Below the pieces are notes generated by a model that worked only from the letters and a program-made list of their open reading frames with translations, searched no databases and had not been told where the DNA came from. The position numbers were made by a program, and so were the translations under genes. From JBDTMC01 sp039934475 (lineage in GTDB: Bacteria > Acidobacteriota > Terriglobia > Bryobacterales > Bryobacteraceae), in assembly GCA_039934475.1 (NCBI GenBank), contig JBDTMC010000231.1, positions 1 to 12,065 on the forward strand: a stretch of DNA of 12,065 bases, in the 5' to 3' direction. This document shows, one piece after another, positions 5,990 through 12,065 of this stretch (positions are counted from its first letter, which is position 1; every line of letters begins with the position of its first letter).

Positions 5990-6781
5990 ATGGCCGAAAT
6001 CACCAGCCAGCACCTGGAAGAGCTGCGGGATGCGGTGATCCTGCTGGAGAGTCCCTCGTTCGCTTTGAAGGTGGCCAATGTGATCGGCGCGCCGGTGGAG
6101 CGGGTGATGAAATCCCTGCCCGAGAGCATGTCTGTGGCCGTGCATAAGGCGACATCGGTGGCCATCCACAAGGCTCTGGAAGCGGCGCTACGCACAATGC
6201 CGAAGCGCGTGGGGCGCCCGGCGAATCGTAGACTGCACAAATTGTCTGTAGCTGCCGCAGGCGGCGTGGGTGGGTTCTTTGGATTGGCTTCGCTGGCCGT
6301 GGAACTTCCGCTCTCCACCGCGATCATGCTGCGATCAATCGCCGATATCGCGCAATCGGAAGGCGAGGACTTAAACGATCCCGCGGGGCAGTTGGCGTGC
6401 CTGGAAGTGTTCGCGCTGGGCGGCAAGTCGGCCTCGGAAGCCTCGAGCGAGACTAGTTATTATGCCATCAGGGCGGCGCTGGCGCGGACGGTTTCGGAAG
6501 CGGCAACGTATCTGGCGGAACGGGGCTTGGCGGTCGAAGGGGCGCCGCCGATGATCCGGCTGGTGGCACAGATCGCTTCGCGATTCGGTTTGGTGGTGTC
6601 TGAGAAGGTGGCAGCGGAACTAGTGCCGTTAGTGGGAGCGGCGGGTGGCGCGGCGGTGAACCTGATGTTCCTGCACTACTTCCAAAAGCTGGCCGGGGGA
6701 CATTTCGTGGTGCGGCGACTGGAACGCGTCTATGGCCCGGCAGTGATTGAAGCGGAGTATGAGCGCCTGCGAGCGAATTAG
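5990..6781 (+). CDS. EcsC-family protein
   Basis: Encodes 263 residues from the ATG at 5990, four bases after the shell-gene stop. It matches the EcsC family by its conserved order: an N-terminal helix with LKVANVIGAPVE (26-37), a Gly-rich segment AAAGGVGGFFG (88-98), then LPLSTAIMLRSIADIA with EGEDL (about 106-128), and a C-terminal segment PLVGAAGGAAVN. It is helical and moderately hydrophobic, without a signal peptide or clear transmembrane span. An imperfect repeat (SVAVHKA, then SVAIHKA, 48-62) sits in the N-terminal third. EcsC takes its name from the third gene of the Bacillus ecs operon, and its biochemical role is not established. The position directly behind a shell gene suggests a role tied to the shell or its membrane contact; this is inference only. 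The 3' end overlaps the start of a sulfatase remnant by 23 bases. Confidence 0.88.
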   Translation: MAEITSQHLEELRDAVILLESPSFALKVANVIGAPVERVMKSLPESMSVAVHKATSVAIHKALEAALRTMPKRVGRPANRRLHKLSVAAAGGVGGFFGLASLAVELPLSTAIMLRSIADIAQSEGEDLNDPAGQLACLEVFALGGKSASEASSETSYYAIRAALARTVSEAATYLAERGLAVEGAPPMIRLVAQIASRFGLVVSEKVAAELVPLVGAAGGAAVNLMFLHYFQKLAGGHFVVRRLERVYGPAVIEAEYERLRAN

Positions 6782-7000
6782 CCGCAGGGCGTTTCTGGGA
6801 ACAGCGGCTGCCCCGGCGATTCTACGGGCACAAAAGCCAAAACCGAATTTCCTGGTGGTCGTCAACTGACGATCACGGCGTGGGCGATGTGGGGTGTTAC
6901 GGCGCATCGGACGCACGGACGCCGCATCTGGACAGGCTGGCGGCCGGGGGCGTGCGTTTCACGCAGCGCGCCGGTGTGTTCGGCGTCCCGGGCGGCAACA
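6759..7000 (+). pseudogene. Frameshifted and truncated Tat-exported sulfatase
   Basis: The ATG at 6759-6761, inside the EcsC 3' end, opens a frame with a twin-arginine signal (ISRRAFLGTAAAPAILRAQ) leading into PNFLVVV, the first strand of alkaline-phosphatase-like sulfatases. One extra A at 6864-6865 then creates an in-frame TGA (6867-6869). Removing it restores TDDHG, the metal-binding Asp pair, followed by GDVGCYGASDARTPHLDRLA and GGVRFTQ. A second phase change near 6966 puts the active-site motif APVCSASRA (Cys at 6977-6979) into another frame. Intact family members are several hundred residues long, but recognisable homology ends here after about 80. The original gene was probably translated together with EcsC. 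It should be non-functional. Confidence 0.8.
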
Positions 7001-7239
7001 CCTGGCCAAATCCAAGCACCCATAGTGCCCCCTACTTCATCTCTTATTTCTATGACGAAATCGCTGCCTTCGGCGGTTTGTCTCCCGCACCCTACGCTCC
7101 GGTCACGCCACTTTCTACCACCAAGATCAATTGGGTAAATCAGTGGTTATATACTGGCTCCACAACCTCGGGCCAGGGACAATTGGTGAATACCGTACCT
7201 AAACACCAGAAGTACATCGATCACGGGAATCACGAATAG
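7001..7239 (+). other. Tail of an unrecognised reading frame joined to the sulfatase remnant
   Basis: The phase of the GDVGCYG part of the sulfatase remnant (frame of 6880) stays open to the TAG at 7237-7239. Beyond about 7005 it no longer resembles a sulfatase. The last 70 or so residues are aromatic-rich and Ser/Thr/Pro-rich (for example PYFISYFYDEIAAFGG and INWVNQWLYTG) and end in DHGNHE. The stop overlaps the ribosome binding site of the next gene, a spacing expected for a real upstream neighbour. I read it as the 3' end of a different gene fused to the sulfatase fragment by a deletion or insertion. I do not recognise the family, and it may be non-coding. Confidence 0.3.
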
Positions 7240-7249
7240 GAGCATCCAA

Positions 7250-8305
7250 ATGAAAGCACATCGGTTTGCGCTGGCGGGCGCTCTCGCGCTGCCCATCTTC
7301 GCCGGGTTAATCGCCTTTGCGCCCCTAGGCATCCTCCAAAAGCAGTCGAATGACATTATAGTCGGAAAGACGGTTAGCGTCTCTTCCACCGAAGCCGGAA
7401 GTTCCGTCTCCGTAGAGGTTCAACGCGTGGTCAAAGGCAAAATGTCCGCTGGATCCACGGTCACTCTCCGAGTGGACTCTCCGATACCGGATTCAAAGGC
7501 TGCTGATTCTCTCGGTCCGCGCCTGTGGTTTGTTCGCGCGGGAAACGTCGTTGCCTCCCGAATCGTAAATGTGGACGGAATCGAAGCACTATCTCTACCT
7601 GCGGCGACAGCCGCGGAATATGCCATCGGAGAGTCGGCTTCAGGACCGCAGAAACTAACTCGCGAGGTAATGGCTATCTTGCGACTGAAGGGCCTTGATG
7701 ATGGAACTCGCACGCAGTTGAACGGATATATCCGGGAACTCCCAAGCGCGGAGCGGCAAGACGTTCTTCGGCTGGTTCAAACAAATCAGGCAGTGGCGGC
7801 AACCCCTGAAAACGCGAGCGCACTACTCGGAATGAGCAGCGTTCAGGGCGTGACACAGTTAATGGAACTCGTCAAAGCCGAAAAGGTCACGCTGGATGTT
7901 GCCGATTCTTTGTGCCACTATCGCAACCCCGATGATTCCGGCATCCGCCTCATCGGATCGCTGTTGCAAACCTCCTTGAATCAGGGTCTAAAGATGTGCG
8001 CGATGATCTCTCTAAAGGCGATCCACACTCCGGAGACGGTGGCTTGGATGGCTAGCGGCTTAACCAGCGCTTCAAAGGAAGAGCAGTATCTCGCCGTGAC
8101 AGGCTTGTACCTCGCGGCAAATTCAGGCGCCGCGCTCCGGGAAGAAACTCTGATGGCAGACGGGCTGCCAATAAAGCGAGTTCCGCGAGAGAACACGAAA
8201 GTTATCGGTGTTCTGCCCCCTTTTGACGCGTTTGTTGCCGACGGCGGAACAACCCTCGACTTCTGGCGCAACTGGGCCGCCCAGCAACCCTCCGAAACAC
8301 ACTGA
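7250..8305 (+). CDS. Secreted or membrane-anchored hypothetical protein
   Basis: Encodes 351 residues. The ATG at 7250 follows AGGAG (7238-7242) by seven bases. Residues 1-25 form a signal peptide or single anchor (MKAHRFALAGALALPIFAGL). Residues about 35-110 have alternating strands: DIIVGKTVSVSSTEAG, VSVEVQRVVKGKM, then PRLWFVRAG. This pattern occurs in small exported domains in which a VxVxxVxKG strand is followed by a WF strand. Residues about 130-310 are helical, with repeated short Leu/Ala-rich helices that could be HEAT-like. The C-terminus (DAFVADGGTTLDFWRNWAA) is short. Codon use looks less GC-biased than in the genes at 2485-6781. No catalytic motif is visible and I assign no function. 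A 12-bp inverted repeat lies in the 136-base gap to the convergent metallothionein gene. Confidence 0.7.
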   Translation: MKAHRFALAGALALPIFAGLIAFAPLGILQKQSNDIIVGKTVSVSSTEAGSSVSVEVQRVVKGKMSAGSTVTLRVDSPIPDSKAADSLGPRLWFVRAGNVVASRIVNVDGIEALSLPAATAAEYAIGESASGPQKLTREVMAILRLKGLDDGTRTQLNGYIRELPSAERQDVLRLVQTNQAVAATPENASALLGMSSVQGVTQLMELVKAEKVTLDVADSLCHYRNPDDSGIRLIGSLLQTSLNQGLKMCAMISLKAIHTPETVAWMASGLTSASKEEQYLAVTGLYLAANSGAALREETLMADGLPIKRVPRENTKVIGVLPPFDAFVADGGTTLDFWRNWAAQQPSETH

Positions 8306-8389
8306 GATCAAGCCATAGTTCTTTGATCCGATCCGTGTTTCGACGCGCACTGGCCTGGGAGCGGGATGTCGGTTTACCGGCGCGGTAGG

Positions 8390-8430
8390 CCGGCTCGAAT
8401 CGCCGAATGGATCGCGAAGATTCGAGCCGG
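8390..8430. repeat. 12-bp perfect inverted repeat between convergent genes
   Basis: CCGGCTCGAATC (8390-8401) and GATTCGAGCCGG (8419-8430) are exact reverse complements separated by 17 bases. It lies between the stop of the secreted hypothetical protein (8305) and the stop of the metallothionein gene (8442), so it could fold in both transcripts. No T-run follows on either strand. It may be a bidirectional terminator, a REP-like element or a protein-binding palindrome. Confidence 0.6.
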
Positions 8431-8441
8431 GCGTGTAGTTT

Positions 8442-8606
8442 CTACCCTGCTAGCCCGCAGCCGGGATGGCCACAGTCGCAGGAAATCTCTACTTCGTCTC
8501 CCGCGTCTTCGCAAAGCTGACTGCAAAAGGTTTCGTCAGATTCCACGAGACACTTGCAGGCGGGATGGGCACATTTGTTTTTTGTATTTTGTTCCAACGT
8601 ATTCAT
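8442..8606 (-). CDS. Bacterial metallothionein
   Basis: Encodes 54 residues from the ATG at 8604-8606, preceded by GGAGG at 11 bases. It has eight Cys (12, 17, 19, 28, 32, 43, 45, 50) and two His (14, 47). They are spaced as in the SmtA/BmtA family: CxHPACxC, then TFCSQLC, then CDCGHPGC. Such proteins are cytosolic and bind zinc, cadmium or copper in a metal-thiolate cluster, buffering free metal. This copy is at the short end of the family, and the spacer between the FCSQLC and CDC parts is acidic (EDAGDEVEIS). No metal-sensor gene (ArsR/SmtB type) is adjacent and no clear promoter is visible upstream, so regulation cannot be read. It sits among decayed genes, which suggests acquisition as accessory DNA. 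Confidence 0.85.
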   Translation of the reverse strand: MNTLEQNTKNKCAHPACKCLVESDETFCSQLCEDAGDEVEISCDCGHPGCGLAG

Positions 8607-8628
8607 GGCGAATTGTTCCTCCAGCGAC

Positions 8629-8841
8629 TCAACTGCGCTGAAGGTGTTTGCACGTTGATGACCAGTGAGGATCAGCGAAATCGGCCAACTGGAAGTCGTC
8701 CCCTGTGCGTAGAGGCATCCGAGAAGACTTAGACAGCGAGCAGCGGTATCTTTTCTCCTTGAGAATAGCGTCGAGGTTATGCTCGTGGCCGGAGAAAATC
8801 GCAAATTTACGAAGTGGCGGCGGCTGTTCCGATGCCGTCAC
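8629..8841 (-). CDS. Doubtful small reading frame between the RCC1 remnant and metallothionein
   Basis: A 70-residue frame starts at GTG 8839-8841, overlapping the upstream TGA as GTGA. It contains FAIFSGHEHNLDAILKEK and DDFQLADFADPHW but matches no family I know. It has no good Shine-Dalgarno, and its upstream neighbour is itself broken. It may be chance or a gene fragment. Apart from this frame I see nothing else in the 231-base stretch 8607-8837. Confidence 0.2.
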   Translation of the reverse strand: MTASEQPPPLRKFAIFSGHEHNLDAILKEKRYRCSLSKSSRMPLRTGDDFQLADFADPHWSSTCKHLQRS

Positions 8842-9682
8842 TCCACAGTGATGTGGCCTTCGACAGTTGCCAACGTATTCTGTCCCTTAGCGATGAGTAG
8901 ATTGTCGCCCGGGGAAGACGCGCCCGGAATCTGGAATGTCAGCGGTAGGAAGCGCCCGAGCCCGTCGGCCGTTGCCGTACCGAGAAGCCTCCGGGGGTAG
9001 TTCCAGTAGACATTCACCGCCTCACCTGCGCCGAAACCATACCCCTGCACGGATGGGGTGCTGCCGGGTGTCCCCTCGTTCGGGTTCACGATCAGCCGTG
9101 GTGTCACCGAGAAGGACGCAAGCGCGTACGAGCCACTGCTTAGACCCGTGGCGTAGAGTGCGTACACTCCGTAAGGCGCCGAAGGTACGCGTTGCATGAC
9201 GGTAGCAGTTCCATTACTGTCAGCCGTCCCCGTGCCTATCGGAACCGAAACTCTGGCGTTACGATAACTAATTTCCACGGTCTCGCCGGGCAGGAATCCA
9301 TTGCCCGTGGCGGTGACAGGAGTTCCGGCATAGCCGCAGTCCGGCGAGACGGTCAGGCTGGTGGCAGTCCAACTACCGCCCGACTGTGAGACCGTCCCGT
9401 CGCGATCCCTAATACCCCCTTTCAGCCCAGGCAGTGGTGTCAGCTGCCCGAGGGAGTTGTCTCCCCAGCCGACTACCGTCCCGTCGCTCTTCAGAGCCAG
9501 GCTGTGGAAATATCCCGCCGCGATCCCAACTACTCCGCTCAGCCCAGCCGGTGGTGTCACCTGTCCCAGGCTGTTGTCTCCCCAGGCGACCACCGTTCCG
9601 CGGTTCCTACAGTTCCAAGAAGGGCGAGCACCAAGCAGAGGTGCCGATGGGCGCCTCTCTTCCTTTTCTCAGATACCTTCAT
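8838..9682 (-). pseudogene. Decayed RCC1-repeat protein with IPT/TIG-like C-terminal domains
   Basis: The ATG at 9680-9682 opens a signal-peptide-like frame (MKVSEKRKRGAHRHLC, then LVLALLGTVG). Within 30 codons the RCC1 homology is in a different phase, and the signal frame stops at 9557-9559. From GTG 9593 a frame of 251 residues runs to 8838. It starts inside an RCC1 repeat (TVVAWGDNSLGQVTPP) and contains GVVGIAAGYFHSLALKSDG, a second WGDNSLGQ and then a broken third unit (GLKGGIRDRDGTV). RCC1 propellers normally need about seven blades, and fewer than two remain. The rest (about 75-251) reads as two beta-sandwich modules of IPT/TIG type: LTVSPDCGYAGTPVTATGNGF and VNPNEGTPGSTPSVQGYGF. I infer frameshift plus internal loss of repeats, so the product is probably non-functional. 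Confidence 0.65.
9422..9598. repeat. Two diverged 60-base direct repeats with a 117-base period
   Basis: Segments 9422-9481 and 9539-9598 share long near-identical stretches such as GTTGTCTCCCCAG. Their 117-base spacing equals 39 codons, the distance between the two WGDNSLGQ motifs of the RCC1 remnant. Similar units like these can recombine and delete propeller blades. Confidence 0.6.
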
Positions 9683-9723
9683 TTCAATTCTGCCTTTCCG
9701 TCGTAACTATGTCGGCACCGCCA

Positions 9724-9748
9724 AGGAAAGCGGGAGTTTCTTCCCGCT
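9724..9748 (-). terminator. Intrinsic terminator of the NHL-SDR-FG-GAP operon
   Basis: On the minus strand AGCGGGA (9742-9748) pairs with TCCCGCT (9729-9735) around a six-base loop and is followed by TTTCCTT. It lies 20 bases after the FG-GAP stop codon. The T-tract is short, so efficiency may be moderate. Confidence 0.6.
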
Positions 9749-9767
9749 GACAGCGTTTGATTGAGAG

Positions 9768-10919
9768 TTAGTTTTTCCCGAGATAATAGTAAACTTTCAG
9801 GTTCGCGGTGGCTGAGCCTATGCAGGCGATGTCGAGGGCCGACTCACTGGCGCCATCTCCTCCCCTGAGGTTGCCTACGGCGCAGGAAGCGGCGGCCATA
9901 TCGCCGTTGTCCAAAACGCTCTTTACCCACTTGGCGCCCTCTTGGCGATAGAGATTCACGCTTTGGCCGGCACCGCGGTAGCCGGCGATGATGACATCGT
10001 GTCCGTTGCGATCGAGGTCGGCGGTGATGATGGTGTGGCCGTCATTCAGTGTGTCGTCGATCACTTCCCGCTGCCAGCCGGACTTGCCTTCGGTGTAGAC
10101 GGCAACCTGATTGCCGTGCCATGGCTCGATGGTACTGAAGAATCTTTTGCGGCCAGACTTACCGACGGCGATATCGCTGGCTCCGCTTTTGGGCCATGGC
10201 GAGGGGTTACCATCGGCCAATTTCTTGCGGGTCCAAGTTCCATTCTTCTGGGTGAGGAGTAAGTGGATGCCCTGGAAGCTGGCGGTGAGGATATCCTGCT
10301 TACCGTCACCATCCCAATCGGTGAGGTAGAGACCGTGGGCAACGCCGTCGTCCTGGTCGCTGATGACGCGGCGCTTCCACTCACCGGGTTTGTAGTAAAC
10401 CAGCGGAGTGTGACCGCGGTAGTCGGGCGGTTCTGCCTTTTCATCGGTGAGCGGCGAGTTGAGAAAGAGGCCGTTCAGAACGCGGAGACGATGCGATGTG
10501 GGAAGGCGATCGATGTCCGTCCGTTTCCAGTCCTTGCCCGGGCCTTGATACTCGATCAGGGAGACGATGCCTTCGCTCTTAGCGGCGACGTTAGAGAACT
10601 CGTGGGCGAGGAGTAACTCGGGAATGCGGTCACCGTCGGTGTCTACGGCGGCGACGTTAATCATGCGGTTGAAGCCTCGGGCAATGACATGGCGCTCCCA
10701 CGTGGGGTTTTCAAACCACATGAGTTCGCTTAGACTGGAGGCAACCACCAGAAGATCGAGGCGGCCATCCGCATTCATGTCCGTCATTACCACCTGGTAG
10801 CCGCCTTTGAGGTCGGTGGCGATTGTCTTGGTGCGAACACGGGGCGCGCCCGGATTCGGCTGGCCGGCGCAGGCCACTGCCATCAGCAACAGGGGGAGGA
10901 GGAAGCGCAGGGGAGCCAT
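9768..10919 (-). CDS. Exported FG-GAP/VCBS-repeat beta-propeller protein
   Basis: Encodes 383 residues. The ATG at 10917-10919 shares its first base with the SDR stop (TAATG) and is preceded by GGAAGG at seven bases, so it is translationally coupled. Residues 1-19 are a signal peptide (MAPLRFLLPLLLMAVACAG); a Cys at 17 makes a lipoprotein only weakly possible. FG-GAP/VCBS repeats are marked by calcium-loop-like Asp clusters: D47-MNAD-GRLD, D93-TDGDRIPE, D201-WDGDGKQD and D301-LDRNGHD. Each is followed by a hydrophobic strand (LLVVA, LLLAH, ILTA, VIIAGY). This predicts an extracytoplasmic seven-bladed propeller for carbohydrate or protein binding, with no visible catalytic site. The partner genes upstream are an SDR and an NHL propeller. 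The ligand cannot be determined. Confidence 0.85.
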   Translation of the reverse strand: MAPLRFLLPLLLMAVACAGQPNPGAPRVRTKTIATDLKGGYQVVMTDMNADGRLDLLVVASSLSELMWFENPTWERHVIARGFNRMINVAAVDTDGDRIPELLLAHEFSNVAAKSEGIVSLIEYQGPGKDWKRTDIDRLPTSHRLRVLNGLFLNSPLTDEKAEPPDYRGHTPLVYYKPGEWKRRVISDQDDGVAHGLYLTDWDGDGKQDILTASFQGIHLLLTQKNGTWTRKKLADGNPSPWPKSGASDIAVGKSGRKRFFSTIEPWHGNQVAVYTEGKSGWQREVIDDTLNDGHTIITADLDRNGHDVIIAGYRGAGQSVNLYRQEGAKWVKSVLDNGDMAAASCAVGNLRGGDGASESALDIACIGSATANLKVYYYLGKN

Positions 10920-11707
10920 TAGCTTACCTTCCAGTGATCGCCGTCGAATTCGGCGTCGATGTCAGGCCAGGTGGCGAACTTCGTACACATTTGGCCGCCA
11001 TCTACGAACAGAGTGGAGCCGGTGATATACGACGCGAGATCGGAGGCGAGGAAAGCAATGGCGCTGGCGACTTCTTCCGGGCGGCCTCCGCGGCCGAGGG
11101 GTAATTGGGCGAAGTATGGTTTGAGGATATCCGGCGCACTGAAGTGTGTTTCGGTGAGGCGGGTGCGGATGAGGCCGGGACAAATTGCGTTGACGCGGAT
11201 GCCCCAGGGGCCGAGTTCGTTGGCGGCTGTCTTCATGACGCCCAGCAGGCCGGCTTTTGAAGCATTGTAGGCGATGAGGTTTTGTTCGCCGTCGAAGGAG
11301 TTTGTGGAGGCGGTGATGACGATGGAGCCCGAATGGCGCTCCTTCATACTCTTCGCGGCCGCGCGGAGGCAATGAAAGATGCCACTGAGGTTGACGGCGA
11401 GGGTTCGATTCCAGAGCTCCGTACTTGTTGCGGTCAGTTCGGCCTGGATGCCCATGCCGGCGTTGGCGATGAGTACATCGATGGCAGGCAATTCGGCGAA
11501 GCGGCGCTCAATGGCCGCCACGTCGGTGACGTCGCAAGAGAGGCCGATGCAATCGAGCGCGGCGGCGGCGAGGGCGGTCCGGTCGGGCTCCAGGTCGAGG
11601 ATATAGAGGTCGGCGCCACAGTCCTTCAGCAGGCGGGCGGCGGCGAAACCGATGCCGCCGGCGGCGCCGGTCACCAGCACCGTCTTGCCCGAAAAATCGA
11701 ATCTCAT
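10919..11707 (-). CDS. Short-chain dehydrogenase/reductase (classical SDR)
   Basis: Encodes 262 residues, typical for classical SDRs. It has the Rossmann cofactor motif TGAAGGIG (13-20), Asp38 at the end of beta-2 (YILDLE), which favours NAD(H), a C-D-V adenine-ring motif (58-60) and NAG (82-84). The catalytic tetrad is N106, S134, Y147 and K151 (YNASK). The C-terminal signature is VNAICPGLIRT and, later, ITGSTLFVDGG. It is a cytosolic NAD-dependent alcohol or sugar dehydrogenase or 3-oxo-acid reductase; the substrate is not readable. It begins 24 bases after the NHL-protein stop with no evident Shine-Dalgarno, and its stop overlaps the next ATG. The pairing of a cytosolic enzyme with secreted propellers suggests one pathway for an imported compound, but this is inference. 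Confidence 0.92.
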   Translation of the reverse strand: MRFDFSGKTVLVTGAAGGIGFAAARLLKDCGADLYILDLEPDRTALAAAALDCIGLSCDVTDVAAIERRFAELPAIDVLIANAGMGIQAELTATSTELWNRTLAVNLSGIFHCLRAAAKSMKERHSGSIVITASTNSFDGEQNLIAYNASKAGLLGVMKTAANELGPWGIRVNAICPGLIRTRLTETHFSAPDILKPYFAQLPLGRGGRPEEVASAIAFLASDLASYITGSTLFVDGGQMCTKFATWPDIDAEFDGDHWKVS

Positions 11708-11731
11708 GCTGCTATTTTGCTACTAAAACGA

Positions 11732-12065
11732 CTATTGGCGGGCGAACTTCTGGATGCGCCAGTTCTTGATCTCCGCAACATAGATGGAACCGTCTGGCCC
11801 AACCGCCATGTGGTGGGGAAAATCGAGTTTGCCCCACACTTTGCCAAAGCCGCTAAGGCGGCCGAGGATTTTACCATCAGTGGACACTTTGAGGATGCGG
11901 TTGTTGACGCCGTCGCAGATGTAAATGGCTTCTTCCGCGGCCACATAAGCGAGTCCCCAGGGGGTACCGACGTCCGTCCATTTGGTGAGGAACTTGCCAT
12001 CGGCATCGAAGATCTGGAGGCGGCTGTTATTGCGATCGGCAACGTAAACGCGGCCGGTTTTATCG
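11732..12065 (-). CDS. NHL-repeat protein (C-terminal part, 5' end outside the window)
   Basis: About 110 residues are visible in a frame that enters from the right edge and stops at 11732-11734. Three NHL-type repeats can be aligned: GRVYVADRNNSRLQIFDADG, EAIYICDGVNNRILKVSTDG and GSIYVAEIKNWRIQKFA. Between them lie PWGLA and FPHHMAVGPDG segments. NHL proteins form six-bladed propellers used for binding or, in some families, lyase activity. The missing N-terminus prevents judging export or catalysis. It is the first visible gene of a minus-strand operon with the SDR and FG-GAP genes. Confidence 0.88.
   Translation of the reverse strand, partial: DKTGRVYVADRNNSRLQIFDADGKFLTKWTDVGTPWGLAYVAAEEAIYICDGVNNRILKVSTDGKILGRLSGFGKVWGKLDFPHHMAVGPDGSIYVAEIKNWRIQKFARQ

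Noticed and set aside
8306..8328. Small GATCAA/TTGATC hairpin after the hypothetical protein stop
   Set aside because: Only six AT-rich pairs with an 11-base loop and no T-run, too weak to call a terminator.
8370..8450. Possible tRNA or attachment-site remnant around the CTCGAATC string
   Set aside because: The string resembles a T-loop, but no acceptor stem, anticodon arm or integrase gene can be matched. The perfect inverted repeat explains it better.
8366..8732. Plus-strand frames opposite the metallothionein gene
   Set aside because: They overlap the metallothionein on the other strand, and I see no protein family or ribosome binding site.
1..12065. CRISPR array, transposase or rRNA/tRNA genes
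   Set aside because: No regularly spaced repeats, no transposase-like frame and no structural-RNA signature was seen on either strand.

Overview
The window reads as a high-GC chromosomal segment of an Acidobacteriota bacterium, most like the Solibacter/Bryobacter group. This is inferred from gene content and style: a GWxTD-domain secreted protein, a secreted protein with a carboxypeptidase-like regulatory domain, FG-GAP and NHL beta-propellers, a Tat-type sulfatase remnant and a lone microcompartment shell gene. No marker in the window fixes the taxonomy.

Layout. (1) Positions 1-2390, minus strand: a secreted-protein gene running off the left edge, the GWxTD gene with a good sigma70-type promoter, and rpmB (ribosomal protein L28) with a clear intrinsic terminator. 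(2) Positions 2485-6781, plus strand: an exported two-domain metallo-beta-lactamase-fold protein, then a tight cluster of a DapA/NanA-family aldolase, a tandem-domain microcompartment shell protein (BMC-T) and an EcsC-family protein. (3) Positions 6759-9760: a decayed, gene-poor accessory stretch. It holds a sulfatase pseudogene with two phase changes, the tail of an unrelated reading frame, a secreted hypothetical protein, a 12-bp perfect inverted repeat, a 54-residue metallothionein and a broken RCC1-repeat protein. (4) Positions 9768-12065, minus strand: an operon read right to left as NHL-repeat protein (partial), SDR oxidoreductase and FG-GAP propeller protein, closed by a terminator.

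The most interesting unit is the aldolase/BMC-T/EcsC cluster. The aldolase ends in a Pro/Gly-rich linker followed by an amphipathic C-terminal helix that looks like a microcompartment encapsulation peptide. Its stop codon overlaps the apparent start of the shell gene, and that start appears to be a CTG codon with its own Shine-Dalgarno sequence. The EcsC gene starts four bases after the shell gene. I infer an aldolase packaged in a protein shell, cutting a 2-keto acid into pyruvate and an aldehyde. Its active-site residues look closer to the N-acetylneuraminate-lyase subgroup than to true dihydrodipicolinate synthase. EcsC would be a partner of unknown role. No hexameric or pentameric shell gene and no aldehyde dehydrogenase is in the window, so the rest of any compartment must be encoded elsewhere.
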